From Prorocentrum cordatum (lineage: Eukaryota; Sar; Dinophyceae; Prorocentrales; Prorocentraceae): a stretch of 64,000 bases of DNA. Below the pieces are notes generated by a model. The model did not search any database. It saw nothing but the letters and a program-made list of their open reading frames with translations, and was not told where the DNA came from. The stretch covers positions 1 to 64,000 of the forward strand of contig CAUYUJ010005703.1 of NCBI GenBank assembly GCA_963575745.1, given 5' to 3'. Each line of letters opens with the position of its first letter. The stretch's first letter is position 1. Below are positions 43,464-54,620 of this stretch, piece after piece. The position numbers were made by a program, and so were the translations under genes.

Positions 43464-44798
43464 CTATAAGCAGCAAAAGATGTGTGGGACCCGTGTGTCC
43501 GGTGGGACCTGTGAATCCTGTGCGACCTCTGCGACCTGTCCAACCAACGAGACCCGTGGGGCATGTGGGACCGTTGGACCCGTCGGGCCTGTGGGGCCTT
43601 TCGGGCCTGTCGGACTTGTGGGAACGGAGGGGCCCGTGCGGCCTGTTCGACTTGCGGGACCTGTGGCGCCCGTGCTACACGTGGAGCCTGTAGGACCAGT
43701 GGGGCCTGTGGTAATTGAAGGGGCCTGTGGGATCTGTGGGACAGGGTCCTGTGGGGCAGGTGTGGGCCCTGCGCGACCTGCGGGAGCTGCGGGACGTGTG
43801 AGGCAAGCGGGAACGGCGAACTTGTGCGACCTGTGGGACCTGTGGAACCTCTGTGACCTGTACGGCGCGACACCTGCGGGACCTGGGAGACCTGTGGGGC
43901 CTGTGGGACCTGTGGGACCTGAGAAACCTGCCAGACCCGCGAGACCTGTGGGACCTGTGGGGCATGTAAGACCTGCCGGGACTGTGCTGCCTGTGGGACC
44001 TGTTGGAACTGGTGGGGCCTGTGCGGCCAGTTGGACGTGTAGGACCTGTGGGACCTGTGGGGCCAGTGGGGCCCGGAAGGACCTGTGGCTCCTCTGTGAC
44101 CTGTGGGACCTGTGACCATTGCGACATGTGGGGCAGGTGGGAACTGGATTTGCGCGGCCTGGGGCCTGTGGGTCCTGCGGGACCTGTGGGACCTGTGGGA
44201 CCTGGGAGACCTCTGCGGCCTGTGGGGCCTGTGGGACCTGTAGGACCTGCGCCATCTGCGGGACCTGCGGGACATGTAAGACCTGTGGGACCTGTGGCAC
44301 GTGCGAATCCTGCGAGACCTGTGGGACCTGTGGAAGCTGTGGTGCCTGTGTCGTGCCTCGAATGGCCTGTGTGGCCTGTACGTCCTGCAGGGCTTCTGGG
44401 ACCTCTGGATCCTGTGGGATGTGTGGCACATGTATGGCCTGCTGGGCGTGGGATGTGTGGCACATGTTGGGCCTGTGGTGTCTGTGGGACCTGTTGGACT
44501 GTGGACCTGTAGGGCCTGTGGGTCCTGTGGGACTTGTGGGACCCGTGAAACCTCTGGGACCCGTGGGACATGTGGAGCCTGTGGGAGCTGTGGGACCTGT
44601 GAAACCTGTGGGACCTGTGGGACCTGTGCGGCCTTTACGATTTACGGGACCGTTGCCGTCGAGACAAAAAGTGTAGCCGGCATTGAGGCGCGAGCACGAT
44701 TCCCACATACACTGCGCGGACGTCCCCTGCGAAACGACCCCGGGCGGCGCCCAATTCTTAGGTAGCCCTCGCTGCCCGCCCATGTTTCGCCCCCTCAT
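43464..44798 (-). CDS. Collagen-like Gly-Pro-Thr repeat protein (9-bp repeat array)
   Basis: A 444-codon minus-strand frame. It opens with [16 protein letters not shown] and [20 protein letters not shown], then enters a Gly-X-Y region: [20 protein letters not shown]. The array (43480-44640) is a 9-bp repeat of the type GGACCTGTG on plus. Single-base indels move the reading through PQVPQVPQV and RSHRSHRSH and back to GPTGPTG, so only part is strictly collagen-like. The opposite strand is also open (GPVGPVG, GTCGTC), and the array has no stop in any frame. The non-repetitive 'NAGY' lead-in favours the minus strand. It may be an extracellular or cell-wall-type protein fragment, or a minisatellite that only looks like one. 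Confidence 0.35.
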   Translation of the reverse strand: MRGRNMGGQRGLPKNWAPPGVVSQGTSAQCMWESCSRLNAGYTFCLDGNGPVNRKGRTGPTGPTGFTGPTAPTGSTCPTGPRGFTGPTSPTGPTGPTGPQSNRSHRHHRPNMCHTSHAQQAIHVPHIPQDPEVPEALQDVQATQAIRGTTQAPQLPQVPQVSQDSHVPQVPQVLHVPQVPQMAQVLQVPQAPQAAEVSQVPQVPQVPQDPQAPGRANPVPTCPTCRNGHRSHRSQRSHRSFRAPLAPQVPQVLHVQLAAQAPPVPTGPTGSTVPAGLTCPTGPTGLAGLAGFSGPTGPTGPTGLPGPAGVAPYRSQRFHRSHRSHKFAVPACLTRPAAPAGRAGPTPAPQDPVPQIPQAPSITTGPTGPTGSTCSTGATGPASRTGRTGPSVPTSPTGPKGPTGPTGPTVPHAPRVSLVGQVAEVAQDSQVPPDTRVPHIFCCL

Positions 44799-45020
44799 TG
44801 CGCGAGGCTAAACCACTGCCGAATCGGGCGGAATCTAGTTCCCCGTCCAGCCTGTGGGGCTCTTCTGCTGCCCTTCACACATATTTTTCGTGTGCTCTTT
44901 CACCAAACATCATGGCCGTCCGGACCAAAGATGTAGCCGGCATTGGAGCGAGAACATGTGTGTACTTTGTAAAGGATCGTTGCCGTCTGGGCCAAAGATG
45001 TAGCCTGCATCTTGTGATCA
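44640..45020 (-). other. 'NAGY..GPDG' modules, minus copies
   Basis: Three minus-strand modules. They encode [18 protein letters not shown] (about 44648-44700), CSRSNAGYIFGPDGHDV (about 44908-44960) and DAGYIFGPDGNDP (about 44972-45014). Spacing varies. They are probably repeated exons or a dispersed repeat derived from one. Confidence 0.55.
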
Positions 45021-45139
45021 AATGTCAAGCTCGGCTGCCAGACTGGCTGCTGGACCGGGCGGTCTAGGGCTCCCCGTCCACCCTGTGAGACTCTTCTGTG
45101 GTCCTGCTTATCACGATGAGAACACTCTAGCGAAAGGCG

Positions 45140-45420
45140 CTACGGTGCACATGGCCGTTCTCTCACCCCTGCCCCGGCCGCATTTCCTCACAATCGATTC
45201 AGGAATCGCGCTCTCGCCTCAATGCTGGATGCTGGCTACATGATTGGTCCAGACGGCCACGATCCAGTGTAAAAGAATACGCTGCGGTGCACATGGCCGT
45301 GCTCTCACCCCAGTCCCGGCTGCACTTCCTCAAAATAGATTCAGGACTCGTGCTCTCACCTGGATGCTGGCTACATTGTTGGCCCGGATGGCTATGATCC
45401 ACCAAAATGCTCTAACGTGC
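45140..45420 (+). repeat. ~140-bp tandem unit containing the GPDG module
   Basis: Two adjacent units start near 45141 and 45283 (GCTACGGTGCACATGGCCGT; GCTGCGGTGCACATGGCCGT). Each ends in the module (AGYMIGPDGHDPV; CSHLDAGYIVGPDGYDPP). A partial third start follows at about 45416. In-frame stops separate module and lead-in, so splicing would be needed if expressed. Confidence 0.65.
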
Positions 45421-46992
45421 ACGTTGCCATGCTGTCACCCTGTCCTGGCTGCATCTTTCCTCGGAGTCTACAGGAATACACAGGAATGCACGTCTTCACT
45501 AGCCGACCTCGACCCGCCTCTTCACATTTGCTGCTATTAGCGTGCTTTGCTGGGGCACGTGTAACCCACACCATTCGATTGTTCGGAACATCGCGACGCA
45601 GCCATGTCTTGTGATGATGTACCTTTTGATGGTTCAAGCTGGGCCTCTTTACTATTCACCTCTACAACCGCCACTGCACCACGCGAGCGTAACCTCTGTT
45701 GTCGCTGCAGTCTCCCTGCGAGATGGCATCTGTCCTGCGGACGTTCTTAGTAACAACGTCTCCGCCAACCCTGCTTTTCCCCCCTTCTTCTCCTCCTCCT
45801 CCTCATCCGTCTCCTTCCCCCCACTCCTGCCCCTCCTCCTCCCCATCCTCCTCCCCCCCTCCTCGTCCTCCTCCTCCTCCTCCACCTCCTCCTCCTCCTC
45901 CTCCTCCTCCTCCTCTTCCTCCTCCGACTGGTCGTCCTCCTCCTCCTCATGCTCCCCCTCCTCCTGACATCGCCATCGCGATCGCCACAAACAACACGAC
46001 GGAAGAAACCTGACACACACACACACACAATACCGAGGGCGTGCGCCAGAAATGCCACAGACGGGCCCCGCGTACCCGGACACCTACAACGCCACTACCC
46101 TTTTGCACGCCGTGGTCCCCGACGTGGTCCCCGAGTAACCCAACAAAAACGAAGGCAGGCCGAGGATGAATCCCGATGAAGATAAATTAGGAGTCTCTGA
46201 AAACCGGCGGTCCTGGATGATGTACCGGGCGCCGCGGCGGTTTCACAGCGCTCCAGCGTGCTCTGAGAGCGATCCGGAACTATGTGTTTTGCATCCTTCC
46301 ACAAACCACCACGACAACCATCGAACAATTCTACGCCTGACGTGATAGAAAGGAGACCCGTAAGAGAGAACAATGGGGTTCTAAGAAGGCAGGTGGCTTC
46401 TTAGAAGCCCTCCCGGCTCCGAAATAAATCATCTTAGAATCCACAGGTCCTGGGGCCCCTGGAGGGCCCTGGGAGCTGAAGACGTCTTTCCCTTACTCGG
46501 GTGCGCCGAAGAGGGGGGCCAGGAAGTGAAGGGTAAGCACGTTATGGCCCCGAGGCACGTGCGCGGAAGAGGTGCGGCCAGGCAGCAGATTGAAAGAAGA
46601 AGGGGGGGCAGGGAAATCTGGGAGATGTCATGGCCACTGCATTGATATCCACAACCCCCTCGTCCCCATTCCCCTCTTGGGCGCTGCCGAGCTGAACATG
46701 ACGCGAACGGGTCATGAGGGAAACGGGTCATAGACCCCGGGGCCTGCCCCAGGCACAGCTCTGAGGAGGAGGAGGAGGAGGAGGAGGAGGAGGAGGACAA
46801 GTATGAACCCAAGAATCATCAACGATGTTGGAATTAACCCTCCCTCCAAGCTCCCTCTTCATAGGCCCATTATAACGGTTCATTTCCATTGAGGGAACTG
46901 CCGCGTTGAAGACTATCGTTAGAAAATCCTGGACTATGCGAAAACATTGTTCTCGGGATTTCAACGCCACGGATCAACCTGACTGCTGCGTC
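45421..46992. other. No gene recognised; TCC and GGA tracts
   Basis: TCC-rich at about 45788-45930, (AC)n at 46013-46028, (GGA)n at 46765-46797. The remainder shows no convincing exon. Confidence 0.4.
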
Positions 46993-47185
46993 GTGAAGCT
47001 CTTGCACGTGTTCTAAACGACTGTGCGCGGCGCTAAGGCGAGAACCACAATTTGAAAACGACCCGCCCTCAACCCGTAAAGCTCATGCAACTTGTTAAAA
47101 CGAATGTGCGTGGCGCTAAGTCGAGAGCCACATTTTGAAAACCACCCGCCCTCCAACTGTGAAGCTGTTGCCACTTTCTAAGCTT
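46993..47185 (+). repeat. 83-bp tandem repeat, 2.3 copies
   Basis: Units begin GTGAAGCTCTTGCACGTG (46993), GTAAAGCTCATGCAACTTG (47076) and GTGAAGCTGTTGCCACTT (47159); the last is partial. Both full units contain CGGCGCTAAG/TGGCGCTAAG and ACCCGCCCTC. Confidence 0.85.
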
Positions 47186-47841
47186 CGGAATCATAAATGG
47201 TGGGGAAGTCTAAGGCGAAGCGTCCGGCCTGCCCTAAAAACTGGCCTCGGGGTGCGACAGGGAGAAATTATTTATAAGGAAAAAGAATTGAGGAGCAGGA
47301 GGAGAGGTGGAGGAGGAGCCATCCCGAATTGTATTTTGACTGTTCCGGGGCCCGTGGAGGGCCCCAGGAAGCCAAAATCGACTAGTAACCATAGGGCCCC
47401 TTTACCTCAGGACCCGCTTGCCTCATAGCAGCGAACAAAAATGACCCTCCAACACATCCTCCGACTTGATTGTCAACCCGCGGCCTGAGAGGCCCCGACA
47501 CCTTCCCAAGGGGTAGGACGTCTTTTCTTTTCGTCGAAGGAAAATGTAAAGATACGGATTCTGGCAAATCAGCGCTGTGCCAAGAAGGTGTGCAACGGAG
47601 TCCAGACTTGCGTGAAATCCCAATTTCCTTTCGGGAGTTGCCACGCACAGCACACACCATACACACAAGCGCACACGCAAACGCATACACCGCCCCACCT
47701 CCATGCAGGCAGGTGGGAACATCGAAAAGGTAACAACGCCCCAGGCAGGTGGGAACATCAAGAAGGCGTTTCTGTTTAGATGCCACCGATTTTGCTTGCG
47801 TGCAAGGGGGGGAAGAAGGGGCGCGGTCAGGCCCGAAGAGC
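47186..47841. other. No secured gene
   Basis: Mixed sequence. A 36-bp direct repeat GGCAGGTGGGAACATC lies at 47708 and 47744. Plus and minus frames are of similar quality. Confidence 0.35.
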
Positions 47842-47922
47842 CCGAGACTCGCTTGCACGCCTTTTTTCGGCCCAGCGCCGTTTGAGATGGCGGCGGAGGA
47901 GTGGGGGGGGCATGCCATGCAG
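47842..47922 (+). repeat. Dispersed repeat copy 2
   Basis: Same order of blocks as 35353-35431 (ACTCGCTTGCACGCCTTTT, CGGCCCAGCGC, GAGATGGCGGCGGA, ATGCCATGCA), direct orientation, 12.5 kb apart. Confidence 0.65.
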
Positions 47923-47961
47923 GTAATTCAGCGTGCTAGCATCTGAACAGAACGAGCCTCT

Positions 47962-48276
47962 CGCCGACGATGGCGACGACAACGACGACGGCGATGGCAA
48001 CGGAGACGGCGACGGCAACGGCGACGGCGACGGCGACGACGACTACGATGACGACGACGTCGACGTTGACCGCGACGACGTAATCGTCGGGGGCGTCGAC
48101 GAAGGGGTGTCCAAGAGGGGGGGTCGCAAATCATGGCCTGATGCATGGGGGTGGCCCAAGGGGGCCAGGGAACGCATTGCCATAGGACGAGGCGCCATGA
48201 AAACTGAGGCCCCCGCCACGAGGTCCCCCCTTGGTCATCCCCCCCCTCTTGGCCGCCGCCGATTGCCGGCGACGAT

Positions 48277-48362
<86 letters not shown>

Positions 48363-48402
48363 CGACGGCAACGACGACGACGACGTCGTCGGCTCCATCC
48401 CG
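47962..48402. repeat. GACGGC/GACGAC repeat blocks
   Basis: Two blocks (about 47962-48065 and 48273-48390) of GACGGC, GACGAC and GACGTC units, separated by ~200 bp of unique sequence. A third block of the same type lies at about 48953-49105. Confidence 0.8.
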
Positions 48403-48761
48403 GAGAGCCCCGAGACAGCGCTGGGGCCGCCGCCTCGCCAGCGGTAGCGGCCGCCCCGGACCTTGCCGGGCCCAGCAGCAGCGCCGCCAAGGCCGCCGCC
48501 ACGGTCCCGCGAGGGGCGGCAGCCGGATGTGACCTCGCTGAGGGCGGACATCTCTCGGGAAACAGGGCATGACATCAACACATCAACTCGGAGATCCGCG
48601 CGGATTCCTCGGATCGGCGCCAGGCCCCCTGGCGGCGCTTCCGGCGCCGCCCCTGGAGTGCTCCGTGCGCCAGAGAGGAGGGTCCAGCGTTGCAGAGTTC
48701 TCATGTTTGTATTATTGCTTGTTCCTCGAATTTTGCTGCGGGATGGCGGCAATGAGCCCGC

Positions 48762-49215
48762 CTAGTGCGATTGTGATGATTTGCCAGGTTGCCTCCTTCC
48801 CCTTGGCATCCCGGTAATGATCTTGTTTTCATCTCGTAGCTCAGCTTTCCATTTACCCTGAACCCTTTGCAAGTTCAGGGGTGTGGCCTTGTTGAACCCG
48901 TACGCCATTGCTAGATATCCCATGAAGCTGAATGCAAACATTTTGTCACGGGATGACGACGACAAAAATGTCGACGACAACGGGGACGACGACGACGGCG
49001 GCGACGGCGGCGGTGGCGGCGGTTGTGGCGGCGCCAGCGGTGGCGACGACGACGGCGAAACCGACCGAGGCAACGGAGACGACCGAGGCAACAACGGAGA
49101 CGACGACTGGTGGGGGACAGCAGAAATTGCAACGGGATGGCGTCAATGAGCACGCCGAAGGCAAATTATTTGTGCCACGGCATGGCTCTAATGATCTCGC
49201 TAGGAGCAAACATTG
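48762..49215 (-). CDS. Coding-like fragments, hydrophobic, partly duplicated
   Basis: On minus, 48950-48790 reads MFAFSFMGYLAMAYGFNKAT and KWKAELRDENKIITGMPRGR. Upstream, about 49215-49100 reads a related but decayed stretch ending GVLIDAIPLQFLLS. The downstream sequence near 48730-48760 reads GLIAAIPQQNS, a match to the same end. This suggests two copies of one exon separated by a GACGGC tract. There is no recognised domain; the first segment could be membrane-spanning. Confidence 0.25.
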
Positions 49216-49425
49216 TCAGCAGAGGAGGGCCAGTCGAGACAGCTGCGGCCCTCTCGGCTCCTCTTATCCGCCTCCTCGTCCTCGTCCTTCACCTCCTCCT
49301 CCTCCTCCTCCTCCTCCTCGTCCTCCTCCCCCTCCTCGCAATCACAATCGCAAGATATGGGGTCAGCGAGCGCAGAGCCGAAGCTAAGACAGCTCAAACT
49401 TCCCGAGAGGATGAAGCAGAAATGA
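49216..49425. repeat. GAGGGCC...GGCCCTC motif and TCC tract
   Basis: 49222-49253 is a copy of the 33-bp dispersed motif (GAGGAGGGCCAGTCGAGACA, then GCGGCCCTC). A TCC-rich tract follows at about 49285-49345. Confidence 0.7.
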
Positions 49426-50409
49426 GAGACAGAGGCAATGGATGCCTCTGGGCAGCCTGGCCGAAAATGTGGTCGGCAGCAAGGACACTCTGAGGCGGGA
49501 CGGGGTCCTCCAACCTGACGCCCACACCTCCCCCTCTGCCAAGGCGGAAATCTGCTCTACTGTTGGGCAGATACTGAGTCTGGCCCAGCTCACGTTGCAC
49601 CCTTTCTGAAGGAAGGCTAAGCCTAAACAGCGAAGGCCCCTGACCGCATACAATAAGGATGGATCTGACATCTAGAGGACCCAGGGCTTCGCTTGGCAGG
49701 AACGCAAAACGCAAAAACCGCACTTTGTGGGACGTCCTGAAACACCACCTGGCCTAAAAGGGCCAGAAACGTCACGACAACGGTCGTTGGTGCTGACCCG
49801 AATTCATGCGCCGTTCCTCACTCCACCTCCCCCCTTCCATCTGCCCCCCATCGAGAATCAAAGATTCTCCCCGCTGCTGCTGACCCACATCAGCGGCAAA
49901 CGCCAGGATAGCAGATGAGGAGGGGGCCAGGGAAGGACTACCCCTATAATGGGAGGGTTCGAAGAGACAGAGAGGAATACAGCGGAATACAGCAGGGAAC
50001 GAACCCTGCCCCGAGACATTCGGAGCCCACACTGCTCCGCTGCACTCCCTGAACTCGCATGGGATCCGCCCACAAGAGGAAACCTGCAGTCGTCGGGCAC
50101 GGATCGCAGCAGAGGTTCCGAAGGGAGGTGCGCTGCTGCCCCCACACCTCTGCTCAAACATGTGCATCCTCCTCAAGCTTTTCAGGACTCCTCGATCGTC
50201 AGCTCCTCAGCTGCTGGTTTGTCAACGGGCGGTGGCCCTACAAGGGGATGGAAGAGGCGAGTGGAGGATGCTAGAAACGTGAATAGGGGAACGGGAAGGT
50301 TGAGGCCTGGGTACCCCAAACACGCATTGCAGCAACGGACACACTGTATGGGTGTGTCTCCACCCTGCCGGCTGCCACAGCAGTTGGTGCGGAGAGGGAC
50401 TTGCTGCCC
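49426..50409. other. No secured gene
   Basis: About 1 kb of mixed sequence. Open frames on both strands near 50270-50600 have no recognised motif. Parts may belong to the minus-strand gene that follows. Confidence 0.3.
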
Positions 50410-51022
50410 TCACGCCAAGAATACGTCAAAGCGTTCCACGCTCCTCGTGATTCCGGGGCTGCCGCTGTTGACCCTCTCCTCCTTCCGCTTCTCCTGCAGA
50501 ATGGGGCTGCGCACGTGGGCACTCGCGAATGCATTGGTACTGTACTCAGGCACTCCATTTGCTGCTGGAGCTTCCCCACGCCCTCCTTGAACACCGGCGT
50601 TGCTCGACCGTGCGACTGTTGGCCAACTCCTGCTTGACGGCACTGCACTTAGCTTATCAAGCGGCGTGCTTATGAGATCCGCCCGCATGTCCACCAAGAT
50701 GCTTTCCTGGTCATCGTCTTTGCCAGCCAACGACCGTGGGACGCAATCATCGCAATTCGTACTGCTGTCCATGCCATCACCATCGTACATCTCATCTTCC
50801 CTAGCCTTGTCTGGATCCTCAGCCGTGGATGCACTTGGAGAAGCAAAGCCTCCAGCAAGGTTGTCAGCGGCTTCCCCCCACGATCTTCTCCAAGAAGGTA
50901 ACAGTATTATTGTTGGTGATGTGCCTCATGATGCGAAACGCCGCGTCGAGTTGGATCAGCTTCTTGGCCGACCCATTGGCCAATACTTTGCTCCGACGCG
51001 AATCACGAGCCAGTTTGGCTAG
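50410..51022 (-). CDS. Hypothetical protein with frame break at G-run
   Basis: On minus, after a CTAG acceptor at about 51022, AKLARDSRRSKVLANGSAKK and LIQLDAAFRIMRHITNNNTV read as clear coding sequence to EKIVGG. A run of six G (plus-strand C 50874-50879) then breaks the frame. One G fewer would continue as VGEAADNLAGGFASPSAST, then DPDKAREDEMYDGDGMDSST, DQESILVDMRADLISTPLDK and a stop at 50410. No known domain is recognised. The donor and downstream exons, if any, are unresolved. Confidence 0.4.
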
Positions 51023-51054
51023 TCAGTCCTTGTGGATGCACTTCCACTAGGCCC

Positions 51055-51055
<1 letters not shown>

Positions 51056-51085
<30 letters not shown>

Positions 51086-51308
51086 CAACACAAAACAACA
51101 AACAGAACGCATCATCTTGCAAAAGACATCAAATAGCATCAAATGCGGCTCCCCTGCAATTGCAATGAACAGAACTGGACTGCAACGAGAGGTGAACGTT
51201 TGCATTACAGCAGTGCCGCTCCAAGCGGTGAGAGAGGACTTCCTGGGCCCCCCGACCAACACACTTGAGCTACAAATGGCTACGGACCTCCTCCTCCTCC
51301 TCCTCCTC

Positions 51309-51339
<31 letters not shown>

Positions 51340-51365
51340 TCTGGCTCCTCTTCCTCCTCTTCCTC
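51056..51365. repeat. GA tract and CTC/TCC tract
   Basis: (GA)n at 51056-51085 and TCC/CTC triplets at 51288-51365. The sequence between has no recognisable gene. Confidence 0.8.
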
Positions 51366-51404
51366 GCCCCCTTCCGCGCGTGGCATTCGCGAAGAAGAAA
51401 GGCC

Positions 51405-51465
51405 GCGTATCCGCGGGGTCGCGGCCTAAGGGCCCTGCCCGCGAGGGCGTGGATACGCGTATGAT
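51405..51465. repeat. Hairpin with CGCGTATCC stem
   Basis: CGCGTATCCGCGGGGTCGCGG on the left pairs with CCCGCGAGGGCGTGGATACGCG on the right through CGCGTATCC/GGATACGCG plus further G-C pairs. The loop contains GGGCCC. Confidence 0.6.
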
Positions 51466-51611
51466 TTTCGCCCACGATCCCGTCTAAGCTTTGCGGCACA
51501 TTGTCGGACCCGGGATGGTTCCAAGCAGCCGTGCCTCGTCACGAGCGTTCAGGGGATGCCAGAATCGTCCCGAACTGCCGCTTGAGACTCGAGCCGGTGC
51601 CCGAAAACAGT

Positions 51612-52010
51612 CGGAGGAGGGCCAGTCGAGACAACGGCGGCCCTCGAGATCCCTCGGGCTCGAGTCAGGGAGACGTAGTAAGACTCGGGTTCGGGGTGGG
51701 GGGGCTCGGGTTGGCCTGACGGGGCCATCCGGAAAACGACGAGACCTAGTCTGAAATCTGACGCGAACTACCGCTGCAAACACTCCTACGAACACCAGGC
51801 TTCCAAACTCAGGACGGGCTCGCCAAGAAGCATGTTCACAACCCGAATTCTGACGAACTCGAGTCTCACTTTTCCCTGATGTTGGGGCCTGGATTCGCCT
51901 CAAGAACAGGGCAGGATGGACCCCGGGAGAGGTCGGGGGGCGGATTTTGAGCGGAAGTGGGCCCGCCGCAGGGCGGACCAACCGCCGTTGTCTCGACTGG
52001 CCCTCCTCTG
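51612..52010. repeat. Inverted pair of the 33-bp GAGGGCC motif
   Basis: 51612-51644 (GGAGGAGGGCCAGTCGAGAC, AACGGCGGCCCTC) and 51981-52010 (ACCGCCGTTGTCTCGACTGG, CCCTCCTC) are inverted copies enclosing ~340 bp. A third copy is at 49222-49253. The enclosed region has no recognised gene. Confidence 0.75.
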
Positions 52011-52139
52011 ACGAAGATCGACGACGCTTTTGTTCCCAGCCATCCTGTGGTGTTGGGTCCTCGTTTTGAAGAGAAACCGCCCCGCGTTCTCCTCCTCCTC
52101 CTCCTCCTCTCCTCCTCCTCCTCCCTCGCCTCCATCCCC

Positions 52140-54620
52140 TCACACGATTCGTGGCCCCGTAGGGAGGTCCACCGAAGGGCCTAGTGGCACCGTTCGCATG
52201 CGTCCCCCCCGCACATTTCGGCACACCCCTTCACATGGTTCGTGGCCCCACGAGGAGATCCACCGACGGCCCCAACGGTACCGTTCGCATGCGTCCCCTC
52301 CACAAATTTCGGCACACCACTCACACGGTCCGTGTTCCCGTAGGGAGCTCCACCGAAAGCCCCAGCGGCACCTTTCGCATGCAGTCCCATACTATTTTGG
52401 CACACCCCTCGCACGCTTCTGGCCCCATGGGGAACTCAACCTAAAGTACCAGTGGCGGTGTTCGCATGCGTTTAACCCGCCAAGTACGGCAGTTCATGGC
52501 TCCATGGGGAGCTCCACCGAAGACCCACGTGGCGGCGTTCGCATGCGTCTCCCCCGCCGAGGAAAAGGTGTCGTGGCCCCACGGGGAACTCCACCGACGG
52601 CCCACGTGGCGGCGTTCGCATGCTTTCCCCCGCCAAATACAACGCTTCGTGGCCCCACAGAGAGCTCCACCGAAGGCCCGGGTGGCGGCGTTCGCATGCG
52701 TTTCCCTCGCCCAATACATGATTCCACCGAAGGCCACACCGGCGGCATTCGCATGCGTCCCTCACCACCCGATGCGGCGCGTCGTGCCCCCATAGGGAGC
52801 CCCACCGAAGACCCCGGTGGCTGTGATCACATGCGTCCCCCGAAACCCAGTACGGCGTTTCGTTGCCCTCCACTGGAGGCCCCCGCCACCCAGCACTGCG
52901 CGCCGTGGCTCAATACGGAGCCCCACCGAAGGCCCCATTGGCTGTGATCACATTCGTCCCGCGCCACCCAGTACGGCGCTGCGTGGCCCCATAAGGGGGC
53001 CCCACCGAAGGCCCCAGTGGCTGTGATCACATGCGCCCCCTGCCACCCAGTACGGCGCTTCGTGGCCCTACAGGGAGCTCCACCGAAGGCCCGAGTGGCA
53101 ATGATCACATGCGTTCCCGCGCCACCCAGTACGGCGCTTCGTGGCCTCATAGGGAGCTCCATCGAAGGCCACAGTGGATGTGACCATTTGCGTCCCCCTG
53201 CCACCCAGTACGGCGTTTCGTGGCCCCATAGAGAGCCCAACGAAGGCACAAGTGGCTGTGATCACATGCGTCCCCGACACCCAGTGCGACAGGTCGTGGC
53301 CTCATGGGGGGCTCCACCGAATGCCCCCGCCACCCAACACTGCGCATCGTGGCCCCACAAGGAGGTTCACCAAAAGCCCCAATGGCTGTTATCACATGCG
53401 CCCCGCGCCACCCAGTACGGCACTTCGTGCTCCCATAAGGGGCCCACAGAAGGCCCCGTGGTTGTGATCACATGGCCCGCCCCGCCACCCAGTACGGCGC
53501 TCCGTGGCTCAATAGGGAAATCCACCGAAGGACCTAATGGCTGTGATCACAATCGTCTCCCGCCACACAGTACAGCGGTTCGGTGCCCTTATACGGATCT
53601 TCAACCCGCCACCCAGTACGGCGCGTCGTGGCCCCGTGGGGAGCTCCACAATCGGCTCTAATGACTGTGATCACATGCGAGCCCCGCCACTCAATAATGC
53701 ATACCGTGGCCTCATAGGGGGGCACCCGGTACGGCGCTTCGTGGTTTCATAAGGAGTTTTACCGAAGGTTTTAATGGTTGTGATCACATGCACCCCCGCC
53801 ACCCAGTATTGCATTTCGCTGCCCCGGAGGGAGCCCCACCGAAAGGCCCCAGTGGCTGTGATCACATGCGCCCCGCCCACCCAGTACGGCGTGTCGTCGC
53901 CCCTTAGGGAGCTCCACCGAGTGACCCAATGGCTGTAATCACATGCGTCTCCCGCCACCCAATACGGCGCTTCGTGGCCCCATACGGAGCCCCACCGAAA
54001 GCCCCGGTTGCTGTGATCATATGCGCCCCCGCCACCCAATACATCGCTTCGCGGCCCCATGGGGAGCTCCACCGTGGTCCCCTGTGGCTGTGATCGCATG
54101 CGCTCCGCGCCACCTAGTACGGGGCTTCGTGGCCGCATAGGGAGCTCCACCAGAGGCCCCAATGGCTGTGATCACATGCGTCCCGAGCCGCCCAGTACGG
54201 CGCTGCGTGGCCCAGTATGGAGCTCCACCGAAGGCCCCAATGACTGCGTTCACATGCGCCCCGCGCCGCCCAGTACGGCGCGCCGTGGCCCCATACGGAA
54301 CTCCACCGAAGGCCCCAGTGGCTGTGATCGCATGCATCCCGCGCCGCCCAGCGCTTCGTGGCCCCATAGGGAGCTCCACCGGAGGCCCCAGGGGCTGCGA
54401 TCGCATGCGTCCCGCGCCGCCCAGTACGGAGCTGGGTGGCCCTTTAGGAAGCTCCACCGAAAGCACCAGTGGCTGTAATCGCATGCGTCCTGCGCCACCC
54501 AGTGCAGCGTTTCGTGGCCGCACACGGAGCTCCACCGAAAGCTTTGGCGGCGGTGTCCTCACGTGCCCCCGCCCATGTCGGCATACCCTCACGCGCCTCA
54601 TGGCCTCATAAGGAGCTCCC
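52140..54620 (+). repeat. Satellite array, ~80-bp unit, about 30 copies
   Basis: Unit consensus: CCCAGTACGGCGCTTCGTGG, CCCCATAGGGAGCTCCACCG, AAGGCCCCAGTGGCTGTGAT, CACATGCGTCCCCCGCCA. The left third has GGCGGCGTTCGCATGCGT in place of GCTGTGATCACATGCGT, and the right third often has GCTGTGATCGCATGCGT. Unit lengths vary because of deletions. Long plus- and minus-strand open frames cross it but follow the repeat, not a gene. Confidence 0.9.

Noticed and set aside
44100-44640. Cys-rich GTCGTC metallothionein-like protein on plus strand
   Set aside because: Arises from the 9-bp repeat in one of three equally open plus frames; the non-repetitive lead-in supports the minus strand instead.
52140-54620. 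CRISPR-like array of regularly spaced repeats
   Set aside because: The units are contiguous and diverge along their whole length; there are no unique spacers of constant length and no cas genes.
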